This document shows, piece after piece, positions 25,254 through 33,589 of a stretch of 64,000 bases of DNA. Below the pieces are notes generated by a model that searched no databases, was not told where the DNA came from, and worked only from the letters and a program-made list of their open reading frames with translations. The stretch lies in assembly GCF_014268495.2 (NCBI RefSeq), contig NZ_CP077087.1:5716501-5780500 (forward strand). Reading direction: 5' to 3'. The DNA is from Pseudomonas monsensis (GTDB lineage Bacteria; Pseudomonadota; Gammaproteobacteria; Pseudomonadales; Pseudomonadaceae). Numbering within the stretch: position 1 is the first letter of the stretch; every line of letters begins with the position of its first letter. The position numbers and the translations under genes are program-made.

Positions 25254-26333
25254 ATGACCCGTCTGCTGCGCTACACCCTGTTCTTTGTGTTGCTCGCCCT
25301 CGCGCTGGCCGCCGCACTGATGTTCAGCCTGACCTGGCGCCCCGACGCCCGGGAAACCCTGCCGGTCAACTGCACCACCAGCGCGCCGACGCTAGTGCCC
25401 GGCCAGGCCCTGAAAGTCATGACGTGGAACGTTCAGTACCTGGCGGGCAAGCGCTACGTGTTCTGGAATGATCTGGCCCAGGGCGACGATGATGCGCCGA
25501 CCCTGGAAGACATGGCGTTCAGCCTCGATGAAGTGGCGCGGGTGATCCGCGATGAGCAGCCCGATGTGGTGCTGCTGCAGGAACTGGATGACGGCGCCAA
25601 GGCCAGCGATTATCAGGATCAGCTCAAGCTGTTGCAGGAGCGGGTTGCCGACCTGTATCCATGCAGCACCAGCGCCTTCGACTGGAAGGCCGATTTCGTG
25701 CCTGACCGGCACATTTTCGGCAGCGTCGGCCGACAACTGGCAACCCTGAGCCGCTACCGCATCGAACACGCCGAACGCCTGCAATTGCCGGTCGCCGAGG
25801 CCAACTTCATCAGCCGCCAGTTCCAGCCCAAAGACGCGCTGCTCGTCACCCGACTGCCCCTGAGCGATGGCGGACAACTGACCGTGTTCAATACCCATCT
25901 GGAACGTGCCAGCCAACCGGATGACACCTTGCAGACCCAGGTGACGGCCGTGGCCAGGGTGCTCGACAAGTATGAAAGCCAGGGCCTGGCGTGGCTGATC
26001 GGCGGCGACTTCAACCTGTTGCCCCTCGGCCAATACCGGCGCTTGCCGGCGGAGCAGCGCACGCCCTACTCCGCCGACAGCGAACTGCACCTGCTGTGGG
26101 ACAAATACCCGATGATCCCGACCAACAACGAGGCCAGCGGCATCGACCGCGCGCAATGGCTGACCCACTATCCCAACGACCCGGGCCTGAATGGCCCGGA
26201 CCGCACGGTCGACTACCTGTTTTACAGCCCGAAAATCAAACGGGTCGAAGCGAGGGTGCGCCAGGACGATACGTTGCGCATCTCTGATCATCTGCCGGTG
26301 ATTGCGCGCTTCCTGCTGCCTGCCACGCCCTAG
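25254..26333 (+). CDS. membrane-anchored endonuclease/exonuclease/phosphatase family hydrolase
   Basis: 359 residues. One N-terminal membrane helix or uncleaved signal (LLRYTLFFVLLALALAAALMF), then the EEP fold: KVMTWNVQYL, VVLLQELDD (catalytic Glu), NTHLERA, WLIGGDFNLLP and RISDHLPVIA (catalytic Asp-His). The family includes DNase I-like nucleases and lipid phosphatases; the outward-facing topology suggests a periplasmic substrate. Start at 25254 gives a standard membrane anchor. The next gene follows after 54 bp on the same strand. Confidence 0.88.
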   Translation: MTRLLRYTLFFVLLALALAAALMFSLTWRPDARETLPVNCTTSAPTLVPGQALKVMTWNVQYLAGKRYVFWNDLAQGDDDAPTLEDMAFSLDEVARVIRDEQPDVVLLQELDDGAKASDYQDQLKLLQERVADLYPCSTSAFDWKADFVPDRHIFGSVGRQLATLSRYRIEHAERLQLPVAEANFISRQFQPKDALLVTRLPLSDGGQLTVFNTHLERASQPDDTLQTQVTAVARVLDKYESQGLAWLIGGDFNLLPLGQYRRLPAEQRTPYSADSELHLLWDKYPMIPTNNEASGIDRAQWLTHYPNDPGLNGPDRTVDYLFYSPKIKRVEARVRQDDTLRISDHLPVIARFLLPATP

Positions 26334-26387
26334 TGGCGACCAACGCGCCCTCTGCTTCAGCTCACGCATTCACGACACGGAACGCCC

Positions 26388-27308
26388 ATGAAAATCTTAC
26401 TGGTGTGCAAGGACATCGGCGGTTACGCCGGCAAACTGGCCGACTACCTGATGACCGAGCACGACGTGTGCTTCATCGACACCTCGTCGCTGTCCAACCG
26501 CTTTGACCGGGCGCCAAAGATCCTGCGCCGCCCGCTCAAGCGCTGGGCCCAGTTGCGCCAGTTCAAAAAGGTCCTCGGCAAGGCTGCGCGCTTTGACGTT
26601 GCGCTGATCATCAACCCGGCGCAAATCGATCCGCAGCAATTGGTCGCAGGCCTGAATGTGGCCGACCGCAAGATCGCCTACCTCTACGACAGTTTCAGCC
26701 GCTGGCCAATGACCCGCGAAGCACTGGCCGGTTATGACGAGGTATTTTCGTTCGATCCGGGGAATGCCGAGAGTTACGGCCTGAAAAAGCACTACAACTT
26801 CATTTACGAGGACTACGTCGCGGACGGTGCGCCCGGCGACTATTCGGCGTTCGTGGTGATGGCCGGCAAGGATCGAGTGCCGGCCCTGGAAGGGCTGGCG
26901 CGGGAGTTCGATCGACTCGGCGTCACCGATTACAAGTTTCTGGTGCAGTGCAAACCGATCCCCGGTGCGCACCCGGGCATCACCTTTTTCGAGCAACGTA
27001 TGTCGCTGGAATCCGTGGGGGAGCTGGTAAAGCGCTCGCGGATCATTCTGGACATCGCCAAACCCGGCCAGGCCGGCTTGAGCTTCCGTTTCTTCGAAGC
27101 CATGGCCTCGCGCAAAAAAGTCATCACCACCAACCACAGCGTGGTCGATTACGACTTCTACAATCCGGCCAACATCCTGGTGATCGACGAGGCCAACCCG
27201 GTGATTCCCGAGCGTTTCATCACCGATCCGTATGTCGATGTGCCCGAGACCATCTACCAGAAATACACATTGCAGGGCTGGGTCAAAACGGTTTTCGCAT
27301 TCGCGTAA
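26388..27308 (+). CDS. glycosyltransferase-like protein (CgeB-like), putative
   Basis: 306 residues, cytosolic. Starts with a Rossmann-type strand MKILLVCKDIGGYAGKLADYL, and the second half has a GT-B-like region KRSRIILDIAKPGQAGLSFRFFEAMASRKKVITTNH followed by a VVDYDFYNPANILVI segment. That late FEAMASRKKVITT part resembles the donor-sugar site of LPS or capsule glycosyltransferases. The middle contains few recognisable motifs, so donor and acceptor are unknown. It is alone after the EEP gene; no other polysaccharide genes are near. Confidence 0.6.
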   Translation: MKILLVCKDIGGYAGKLADYLMTEHDVCFIDTSSLSNRFDRAPKILRRPLKRWAQLRQFKKVLGKAARFDVALIINPAQIDPQQLVAGLNVADRKIAYLYDSFSRWPMTREALAGYDEVFSFDPGNAESYGLKKHYNFIYEDYVADGAPGDYSAFVVMAGKDRVPALEGLAREFDRLGVTDYKFLVQCKPIPGAHPGITFFEQRMSLESVGELVKRSRIILDIAKPGQAGLSFRFFEAMASRKKVITTNHSVVDYDFYNPANILVIDEANPVIPERFITDPYVDVPETIYQKYTLQGWVKTVFAFA

Positions 27309-27316
27309 TCGCCCCC

Positions 27317-27345
27317 CCCTGTGGGAGCTAGCTGCTCCCACAGGG
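27317..27345. terminator. tight hairpin between convergent genes
   Basis: CCCTGTGGGAGC, a 5-nt loop, GCTCCCACAGGG: perfect 12-bp stem. It looks like a single collapsed unit of the GTGGGAGCTGGCT repeat family. It lacks a T-run, but its place between the convergent glycosyltransferase-like and ABC genes suggests it stops or shields transcripts. Confidence 0.6.
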
Positions 27346-27362
27346 ACGGGATGCCTCGCGTT

Positions 27363-28199
27363 TCAGTGGACCTCTTCCAGATCGTCATGCAACAGCCCGA
27401 AGATCTGCCGCTTCATGTCGATGAACGAGCGCTCCATGACCATGTCCAGCGAACGCGGGCGTTCGATCGGCACGTCGAGGATCTGTTTGATCCGCCCCGG
27501 TTTGGCCCCCATCACGTACACCCGGTCGCCGAGCAGAATCGCCTCGTCGATGTCATGCGTGACGAACAGCACGGTCTTCTTGCTGTTGCCCCAGACCCGC
27601 AGCAACAGTTGCTGCATCTGCAGACGGGTTTGGCTGTCGAGGGCGCCGAACGGCTCGTCCATCAGCAGGATCTGCGGATCGTTGGCCAGCGCCCGGGCGA
27701 TCGCCACCCGCTGCATCATGCCGCCCGACAGCTGCTTGGCGTAGTTGTCGGCGAACCCGCTCAGGCCGACCTCGTTGACGTAGTAATCGACAATCTCCTT
27801 GCGCCGCGCCGCCGGCACACCACGCCGCTTGAGGCCGAACTCGACGTTCTGGCGCACCGTCAGCCACGGAAACAGCGTGTAGCTCTGGAACACCATGCCG
27901 CGATCTGCGCCGGGGCCCTGCACTTGCTGACCGCCGACGTAGATCTCACCGGACGTCGGCTCGGCCAGACCGGCGGTCAGGTACAACAGACTCGACTTGC
28001 CACACCCCGACGGCCCGACCAGCACGGCGAACTGCTGATCCGGCACCTCGAACGACACTGCCTCAAGCGCAGTGAACGTGCCGCCACCAGGCTTGCTGTA
28101 GCGCAGGCTGACTTTGTCCACCTGCAAGCGCGGCGCCGCTTGCGCCGGACTCGCGACCGGTTCGATAAAACGATGATTGGCAGCAGTCACTGAGCCCAT
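27363..28199 (-). CDS. ABC transporter ATP-binding protein, NitT/TauT type
   Basis: 278 residues. Walker A VGPSGCGKSSLLYL, signature LSGGMMQRVAIARAL, Walker B ILLMDEPFGALD and the switch His in VTHDIDEAI are all intact. The tail (VPIERPRSLDMVMERSFIDMKRQIFGLL) is typical of the SsuB/TauB branch. It overlaps the permease gene by 13 bp and is last of three genes (binding protein, permease, ATPase). Confidence 0.95.
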   Translation of the reverse strand: MGSVTAANHRFIEPVASPAQAAPRLQVDKVSLRYSKPGGGTFTALEAVSFEVPDQQFAVLVGPSGCGKSSLLYLTAGLAEPTSGEIYVGGQQVQGPGADRGMVFQSYTLFPWLTVRQNVEFGLKRRGVPAARRKEIVDYYVNEVGLSGFADNYAKQLSGGMMQRVAIARALANDPQILLMDEPFGALDSQTRLQMQQLLLRVWGNSKKTVLFVTHDIDEAILLGDRVYVMGAKPGRIKQILDVPIERPRSLDMVMERSFIDMKRQIFGLLHDDLEEVH

Positions 28200-28990
28200 G
28201 CGGCAACCCTCAAGCGGAGAAAACGGAACAGTTGATCGGTGACCAGCCCCAGCAGGCCGATGATCGCGATGGCGAGGAAAATCACGTCGACCTGAAAACC
28301 GCGCATGGCCTTCAGACTCAGATAGCCCAACCCACTGGAAGCGGCGACCAGTTCAGCCACCACCAGGTAAGTCCAGGCCCAGCCCATGGTCACGCGCAAG
28401 GTATCAAGCACGCCGGGCACCGATGCCGGCGCGATGACGTGCAGCACCGCGTCGCGGCGATTGGAACCGAGGGTGTACGAAGCGTTGATCAGGTCCTTGG
28501 AAATGCCTTTGGACACGTCCGCGATCATCACCAGTTGCTGAAAGAACACACCGAAGATGATCACCGACACCCGCTGCTCCAGACCGATGCCGATCCACAG
28601 GATGAACAGCGGCACGAACGAAGTCACCGGCAGGTAACGAATGAAGTTGACCATCGGTTCGAGGAACGCCTGGACGATGCGGAAGCTGCCCATCAGCAAC
28701 CCCAGCGGCACCGCCACCAGCGACGACAGAATGAAGCCGACCATCACCACTTCGACACTGGCCCACACGTGGGTGCCGAGGGTGCCGTCACGGCTCAGGC
28801 GCACAGCCGCTTCCACCACTGCCCCCGGCGTCGGCAAGAACATGCCCGGGACGATACCGCCGTAGGACAATCCGGCCCACAGACCGATCAACAACACCCA
28901 GGCCAGCCCGCTGGCGCTCCACACCACCGGCACCGGCAAACCGGTCTTCGGCGTGAGACAGCGGCTCAGCCACGAATTGCGCTTGAACAT
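28187..28990 (-). CDS. ABC transporter permease, NitT/TauT type
   Basis: 267 residues, six membrane segments. Typical SsuC/TauC pattern: GIVPGMFLPTPGAVVEAAVRL, FLEPMVNFIRYLPVTSFVPLFILWIGIGLEQ, and the EAA-loop-like ASYTLGSNRRDAVLHVIAPASVPGVLDTLRVTMGWAW. Start at 28990 (MFKRNSWLSRC) is preferred over an upstream in-frame codon at 29017 that would run into the binding-protein gene's end. Middle gene of the importer operon. Confidence 0.93.
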   Translation of the reverse strand: MFKRNSWLSRCLTPKTGLPVPVVWSASGLAWVLLIGLWAGLSYGGIVPGMFLPTPGAVVEAAVRLSRDGTLGTHVWASVEVVMVGFILSSLVAVPLGLLMGSFRIVQAFLEPMVNFIRYLPVTSFVPLFILWIGIGLEQRVSVIIFGVFFQQLVMIADVSKGISKDLINASYTLGSNRRDAVLHVIAPASVPGVLDTLRVTMGWAWTYLVVAELVAASSGLGYLSLKAMRGFQVDVIFLAIAIIGLLGLVTDQLFRFLRLRVAAWAQ

Positions 28991-29000
28991 TGCAGACCTC

Positions 29001-29987
29001 CTAGAGCGGGCTGACAAAACGGTTGTCGACCAGATCGTCGTTGCTGACGTTGTAAGGTTTACCCTGCAATTCGCTGGCGGTTTCGTTGGCCAGTTTGATC
29101 AGCGCTGCGCTGTCGCCCGGCTTGCCCGGTGCGCCGAGCAATTTATCGCTCATCGCCTGATCGTAGAAACGTACGCCTTGGGCAGCGGCGGCCAGTTCCT
29201 TGGGATCGGACAGATAACCACCGACACCTTTGGCCATGATCCTGTAAGCGTCTTCGGGATGATCTTTGGTGTATTGCACCGCCTTGTACAAACCCGCCAC
29301 CAGCGCCTTGACGTCTTGCGGCTGTTTCTCGATGACGCTGCAGTTCAGCGCCACCACGTCGACGATCACGCCGGGGGTACTGCTGCTGTCGATCAGCACT
29401 TTGCCCTGCTGTTTGTCGCGGACCATCGACAGGTGTGGTTCCCAGGTTACGGCGGCGGGCACGCGCCCGGCGATGAACGCGGTGGCGGCATCGTCCGCAG
29501 TCATGTTCTGCACGGTGATGTCGCTCATTTTCATACCGTTCTTTTTCAGCAGGTAAGAGAGCCAGAACTGCGAGGTCGAGCCTTCGTTGACGGCCACGGC
29601 CTGGCCCTTGAGTTCCTGCAGGGATTTGACGTCCTTGCCGACCAGCACGCCATCGCCACCGTGGCTGTCATCCAGCGCCGCAACGGCCTTGAAGCAGAAC
29701 TGCGGGCGGTACTTGAGCACCTCGTCAATGGTCGAGGCGGAGCCGGACAACTGCCCGGATGCCTGGGCGGCCATGTACATCGAGGCTTCTTCGACCACTG
29801 GCAACTCGACGGTCAGACCGTTCTCCTTGAAGTAGCCCAGATCCCGCGCCAGGTAGAGCGTGCCGTAGCCGACCCACGTGGTGTGGCCAATGGACAAGGT
29901 GCCGGCGTGGGCGCTGGTCGCGACCGTGGCGGCCAGGGCGGTGATCGCCAGAGGATGAGTGAGACGGATACACAAGGACTTGATCAT
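29001..29987 (-). CDS. ABC transporter substrate-binding protein, NitT/TauT type
   Basis: 328 residues. Signal peptide ends ATVATSAHA-GTL. The mature protein begins LSIGHTTWVGYGTLYLARDLGYFKENGLTVEL, the SsuA/TauA/ThiY-type entry, followed by LKGQAVAVNEGSTSQFWLSYLLKKNG. The ligand cannot be read; the group binds nitrate, sulphonates, amidines or pyrimidines. ATG at 29987 has GGGAGTG 5 bp upstream. An aldehyde dehydrogenase gene lies upstream on the same strand, so an amine-related ligand is possible. Confidence 0.92.
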   Translation of the reverse strand: MIKSLCIRLTHPLAITALAATVATSAHAGTLSIGHTTWVGYGTLYLARDLGYFKENGLTVELPVVEEASMYMAAQASGQLSGSASTIDEVLKYRPQFCFKAVAALDDSHGGDGVLVGKDVKSLQELKGQAVAVNEGSTSQFWLSYLLKKNGMKMSDITVQNMTADDAATAFIAGRVPAAVTWEPHLSMVRDKQQGKVLIDSSSTPGVIVDVVALNCSVIEKQPQDVKALVAGLYKAVQYTKDHPEDAYRIMAKGVGGYLSDPKELAAAAQGVRFYDQAMSDKLLGAPGKPGDSAALIKLANETASELQGKPYNVSNDDLVDNRFVSPL

Positions 29988-30260
29988 GGAGCACTCCCGA
30001 CGCTGTTGATTTAGTTTTGTCATGGGCAGTACGGCCAGCGCCAAAGATGCCAATGCACGCTGCGGTCTCTGCTGGACTCTGGCGTGAAGGCCTGGGCTGA
30101 CGAGAGGGATGGTGGCCCATGTGCGCGGTGAGGAAAATCAGGAAATTGTTGGCAGCAAATGATGAAAAAACTGGGTAGTGCGCACCGCTGAAGGGCGACG
30201 TTGGCGGGGATGCACGGGGTGGGTGCAAAGCAGAAATTTTCGCTGAATGTACCTAAGTCA

Positions 30261-30317
30261 TCGCGAGCAGGCCCACTCCTACAGGGGCGTCTATTGTAGG
30301 AGTGGGCCTGCTCGCGA
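30261..30317. repeat. REPIN with short loop
   Basis: Perfect 23-bp arms (TCGCGAGCAGGCCCACTCCTACA and its complement) with an 11-bp loop. The 29988-30333 gap holds this element and, between 29988 and 30260, the presumed ABC promoter; I see no ORF or RNA gene there. Confidence 0.9.
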
Positions 30318-30333
30318 CAGGGGCCACGCGGTT

Positions 30334-31824
30334 TCAGCGCAACTGAAACCAGGTGGTCTTGAGCTGGGTGTATTTGTCGAACGAGTGCAGCGACAGGTCG
30401 CGACCAAAGCCCGATTGCTTGCCGCCGCCAAACGGCACGGTCACGTCCAGTGCATCGACGGTATTGACTGACACCGTGCCCGCTCGCAGTCGTCGGGCCA
30501 CGCGGTGCGCGCGATGCAGATCATCCGTCCACAGCGACGCCGCCAGCCCGTAGACACTGTCATTGGCCAGACGCACCGCTTCGTCTTCATCGTCGAACGG
30601 CACCACCGCCAGCACCGGGCCGAACACCTCTTCACGAAACAGCGGCATGTCGGCGCTGACGCCGGTAAAAATCGTCGGTTCGATGAAGTTGTCCGAGCCG
30701 TTGAAACGCCGTTGCTGACCGCCACAGACCAAGGTCGCCCCCGACTGGGTGGCACCGTGAATGGCGCGCTGGATGCTCGTCGTCTGCCGGTGATCGACGA
30801 TGGCTCCGGCACGGCTTTGCGGGTCAAGTGGATCCCCCGGCAGCCAGCGCTCGGCCTGGGCTTTCAGGCGCTCGACAAACTCATCGTGAATAGCGCGTTC
30901 AACCAACAGACGCGAGTTGGCCGAACACACTTCGCCCTGATTGAAAAAGATCCCGAACGCGGCTTTCTCCGCTGCCAGCTCCAGATCGCGGCAATCGGCG
31001 AACACCAGGTTGGCACTCTTGCCGCCGCACTCCAGCCAGACCTGTTTGAGGTTGGACTGCGCCGAATACTGCATGAAATATTTGCCGACCTGCGTCGAGC
31101 CGGTGAACACCAGACAATCGACATCCGGGTGCAGGCCCAACGCCTTGCCGGTCTGTTCACCCAGCCCCGGCAACACGTTGAGCACACCTGCCGGCAGTCC
31201 GGCCTCCAGTGCCAGTTCGGCCAGACGCAACGCCGAAAACGGTGATTGCTCCGCCGGCTTGAGAATCACCGAATTGCCCGCCGCCAGCGCCGGCGCGAGT
31301 TTCCACGCGGCCATGTCCAGCGGAAAATTCCACGGCACCACCGCGGCGACCACCCCCAGTGCTTCACGGGTAATGGTCGCCAGCACGCTGGACGCGGCGG
31401 GGGCAATCTGATCGTAGAGTTTGTCGATGCTTTCGGCGTACCAGCGAAACACCCCGGCAGCGCCCGGCACGTCGATGGTGTAGGCATCCATCACCGGTTT
31501 GCCCATGTTCAGCGAATCGAGCAGGGCCAGTTCTTCGCGGTGGTTCATCAGCAGATCGGCCAGTTTCAGAAGCACCTGTTTGCGCTCCGCCGGTGGGCGT
31601 TGTGACCAGGTACCGGCCTCGAACACCTGTCGTGCATTGCGCACCGCCGCATCGACGTCCGCCTCGCCACAGGCCGCGACATTGGCCAGCAACTGCCCGG
31701 TAGCGGGATTCATCGCGGCGAAGGTCTGCCCCGATTGTGCGGCGCAGTGTTGGCCGTCGATCACGGCTTGATCGGGAAACTTCAATGCAACGGCGCGGCG
31801 CTGCCACTCTGCAAGCTCGAACAC
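30334..31824 (-). CDS. NAD(P)-dependent aldehyde dehydrogenase, KauB/PuuC-like
   Basis: 496 residues. ALDH landmarks: VVPWNFPLDMAAWKLAPALAAGNSVILKPAEQSP (cofactor site), FTGSTQVGKYF, the general base Glu in VWLECGGKSANL and the catalytic Cys in FNQGEVCSANS. The overall text and length resemble Pseudomonas KauB and E. coli PuuC, which oxidise guanidinobutyraldehyde or gamma-aminobutyraldehyde-type substrates from amine breakdown. A specific substrate is not proven. Divergent from a LysR regulator over 223 bp. Confidence 0.88.
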   Translation of the reverse strand: MFELAEWQRRAVALKFPDQAVIDGQHCAAQSGQTFAAMNPATGQLLANVAACGEADVDAAVRNARQVFEAGTWSQRPPAERKQVLLKLADLLMNHREELALLDSLNMGKPVMDAYTIDVPGAAGVFRWYAESIDKLYDQIAPAASSVLATITREALGVVAAVVPWNFPLDMAAWKLAPALAAGNSVILKPAEQSPFSALRLAELALEAGLPAGVLNVLPGLGEQTGKALGLHPDVDCLVFTGSTQVGKYFMQYSAQSNLKQVWLECGGKSANLVFADCRDLELAAEKAAFGIFFNQGEVCSANSRLLVERAIHDEFVERLKAQAERWLPGDPLDPQSRAGAIVDHRQTTSIQRAIHGATQSGATLVCGGQQRRFNGSDNFIEPTIFTGVSADMPLFREEVFGPVLAVVPFDDEDEAVRLANDSVYGLAASLWTDDLHRAHRVARRLRAGTVSVNTVDALDVTVPFGGGKQSGFGRDLSLHSFDKYTQLKTTWFQLR

Positions 31825-32047
31825 GTTCGGATGCTCCCTGGGCTTTAATTGTGCATTGATGGTCGCTCAGGGCGGTGCGGGCTAAAACCAGTAAAAATAT
31901 CTTCGCAGGCAATAAAAACACTGGGCAATGACTTGCCCCAAACGCGGGCCAGATGGCTATGGTTGAAAGATAAATACATCGTCGCGCAGCGGACGTGGCG
32001 GCGCACAAATTGCTTGGAAGTCGAGTCCGCTCGTCCAGAGGTTTGCC

Positions 32048-32962
32048 GTGGCCGCCTACAATTTGCGTCAGCTCAAATACTTCATCACCACCGTCGAATG
32101 CGGCAGTGTTGCCGAGGCGTCGCGCAAGCTGTACATCGCCCAACCGGCCATTTCCACCGCGATCAAGGCACTGGAAGACAGCTTCGCCGTGCAACTGCTG
32201 ATCCGCCATCACGCCCAGGGCGTGTCCCTGACGCCCAGCGGCGCACGCTTTCTGCGCAAGGCGCAGGAACTGCTGCGCATGGCCAAAGAGTTCGAACAGA
32301 ACGCCCTGGCCGACAACGACATCGTCGCCGGGCAGATCGACATCGGCTGCTTCGAAACCGTCGCCCCGCTGTACCTGCCGCAATTGATCGCCGGGTTTTG
32401 CGCGCTGTATCCGGGGGTGAAAATCCGCATCCGCGACGGTGAACAACAGGAACTGGTGCAAGGCCTGACATCGGGTGCGTTCGATCTGGTCATCTTGTAC
32501 GAACACGAACTCGACGCGACCATTCAGACCGAACCCTTGATGCCGGCGCAGCGCCCTTATGCACTGCTGCCGGCCGATCACCGCTTCGCCGAATACAAGC
32601 AAGTGTCGCTGCGGGATTTGTGTCTGGAGCCGATGATCCTGCTCGATGTGCAGCCGAGCCGGACCTACTTCGTCAGCCTGTTCGAAGAACTCGGCCTGAC
32701 CCCGCGCATCGAGTTCAGCTCACCGTCGATCGAAATGGTCCGCGGCATGGTCGGCCAGGGGTTCGGCTTCTCGGTACTCGTGACGAAGCCGCACTCGGAG
32801 TGCACCTATGACGGCAAGAAAGTGGTGTGCGTCGACATTGTCGAAGATGTCACCGGTTCAGGCCTGGTAGCGGCGTGGCTCAAACGTGGGCAACTGACCA
32901 AACCGGCGCAGTTGTTCGCCGATTATTGCCGCGAACAACTGACACGCAAGGCTGGCGCCTGA
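32048..32962 (+). CDS. LysR-type transcriptional regulator
   Basis: 304 residues. GTG start with AGAGG about 7 bp upstream. HTH: LRQLKYFITTVECGSVAEASRKLYIAQPAISTAIKALEDSFAVQLLIR, followed by the type-2 periplasmic-binding-like effector domain (IDIGCFETVAPLYLPQLIAGFCALYPGVKIRI). It is divergent from the aldehyde dehydrogenase, the classical LysR arrangement, and is therefore likely to control it and perhaps the ABC importer beyond. Ligand unknown. Confidence 0.92.
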   Translation: MAAYNLRQLKYFITTVECGSVAEASRKLYIAQPAISTAIKALEDSFAVQLLIRHHAQGVSLTPSGARFLRKAQELLRMAKEFEQNALADNDIVAGQIDIGCFETVAPLYLPQLIAGFCALYPGVKIRIRDGEQQELVQGLTSGAFDLVILYEHELDATIQTEPLMPAQRPYALLPADHRFAEYKQVSLRDLCLEPMILLDVQPSRTYFVSLFEELGLTPRIEFSSPSIEMVRGMVGQGFGFSVLVTKPHSECTYDGKKVVCVDIVEDVTGSGLVAAWLKRGQLTKPAQLFADYCREQLTRKAGA

Positions 32963-32985
32963 CCCGCACGGGCCATGGCGAACAT

Positions 32986-33441
32986 TCAACTGCGGCGCTT
33001 GACCACACGCCGATGGCAATCGGCCGGGCCCAATACCTTGCCCGCCCTCGATCGCACCTCAATGATCTCGATCTGCTCGGCGTGCTCGTTGTCCAGCAGT
33101 ATCGAATAGCTCTCGCCCTTGCTGAACAGGAAGCGCTCGCCCCACTGACGCATGCTGATCACGATCGGAAACACAGAACGCCCCATCTCGGTCAGCACAT
33201 ACTCCTTGTAGGCGGTGCCGTCGGATGCAGGCTGCACCTCGAAGACACCGAGCTCGACCAACCGTTTGAGTTTCACCGTGAGGACGTTTTTCGCCAGGCC
33301 CAGGCGCTTTTGAAATTCGCTGAAACGACGGACGTCATCGAAGGCGTCACGGATGATCATCAAAACCCAACGATCACCGATAGCTTCAAGCGTTCGGGCC
33401 ACAGGGCATTCGCTTTGTGCCAGTAGCTGCTGCCTAGCCAT
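32986..33441 (-). CDS. HxlR-family transcriptional regulator
   Basis: 151 residues. HxlR winged helix: CPVARTLEAIGDRWVLMIIRDAFDDVRRFSEFQKRLGLAKNVLTVKLKRLVELGVF, followed by the beta wing and KEYVLTEMGRSVFPIV. The last ~50 residues extend the usual core with a second small domain. It is divergent from the MFS gene over 148 bp that contain repeated operator-like motifs. It is the only regulator next to the 34-44 kb biosynthetic cluster. Confidence 0.92.
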   Translation of the reverse strand: MARQQLLAQSECPVARTLEAIGDRWVLMIIRDAFDDVRRFSEFQKRLGLAKNVLTVKLKRLVELGVFEVQPASDGTAYKEYVLTEMGRSVFPIVISMRQWGERFLFSKGESYSILLDNEHAEQIEIIEVRSRAGKVLGPADCHRRVVKRRS

Positions 33442-33472
33442 GAGTCTCCAGTGTTGATTAATAAAGTGCGTC

Positions 33473-33574
33473 AGAACTGTTCTAACGTCAGAAGAAAATA
33501 TTTTGAAAAACTAGTTGTAGATTAAAACCAGTTTTGATAAAAATCAACGCATCGGTTTTGTTTGAAAACCAGTT
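33473..33574. promoter_or_regulatory. operator-like repeats between hxlR-type and MFS genes
   Basis: AGAACTGTTCT (33473-33483) is a perfect dyad. AAAACYAGTT occurs three times in the same orientation (33507-33516, 33524-33533, 33565-33574). AT-rich compared with flanking genes. These are the most likely binding sites of the HxlR protein and hold both promoters. Confidence 0.5.
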
Positions 33575-33589
33575 ATTCCCAAGGATGGA

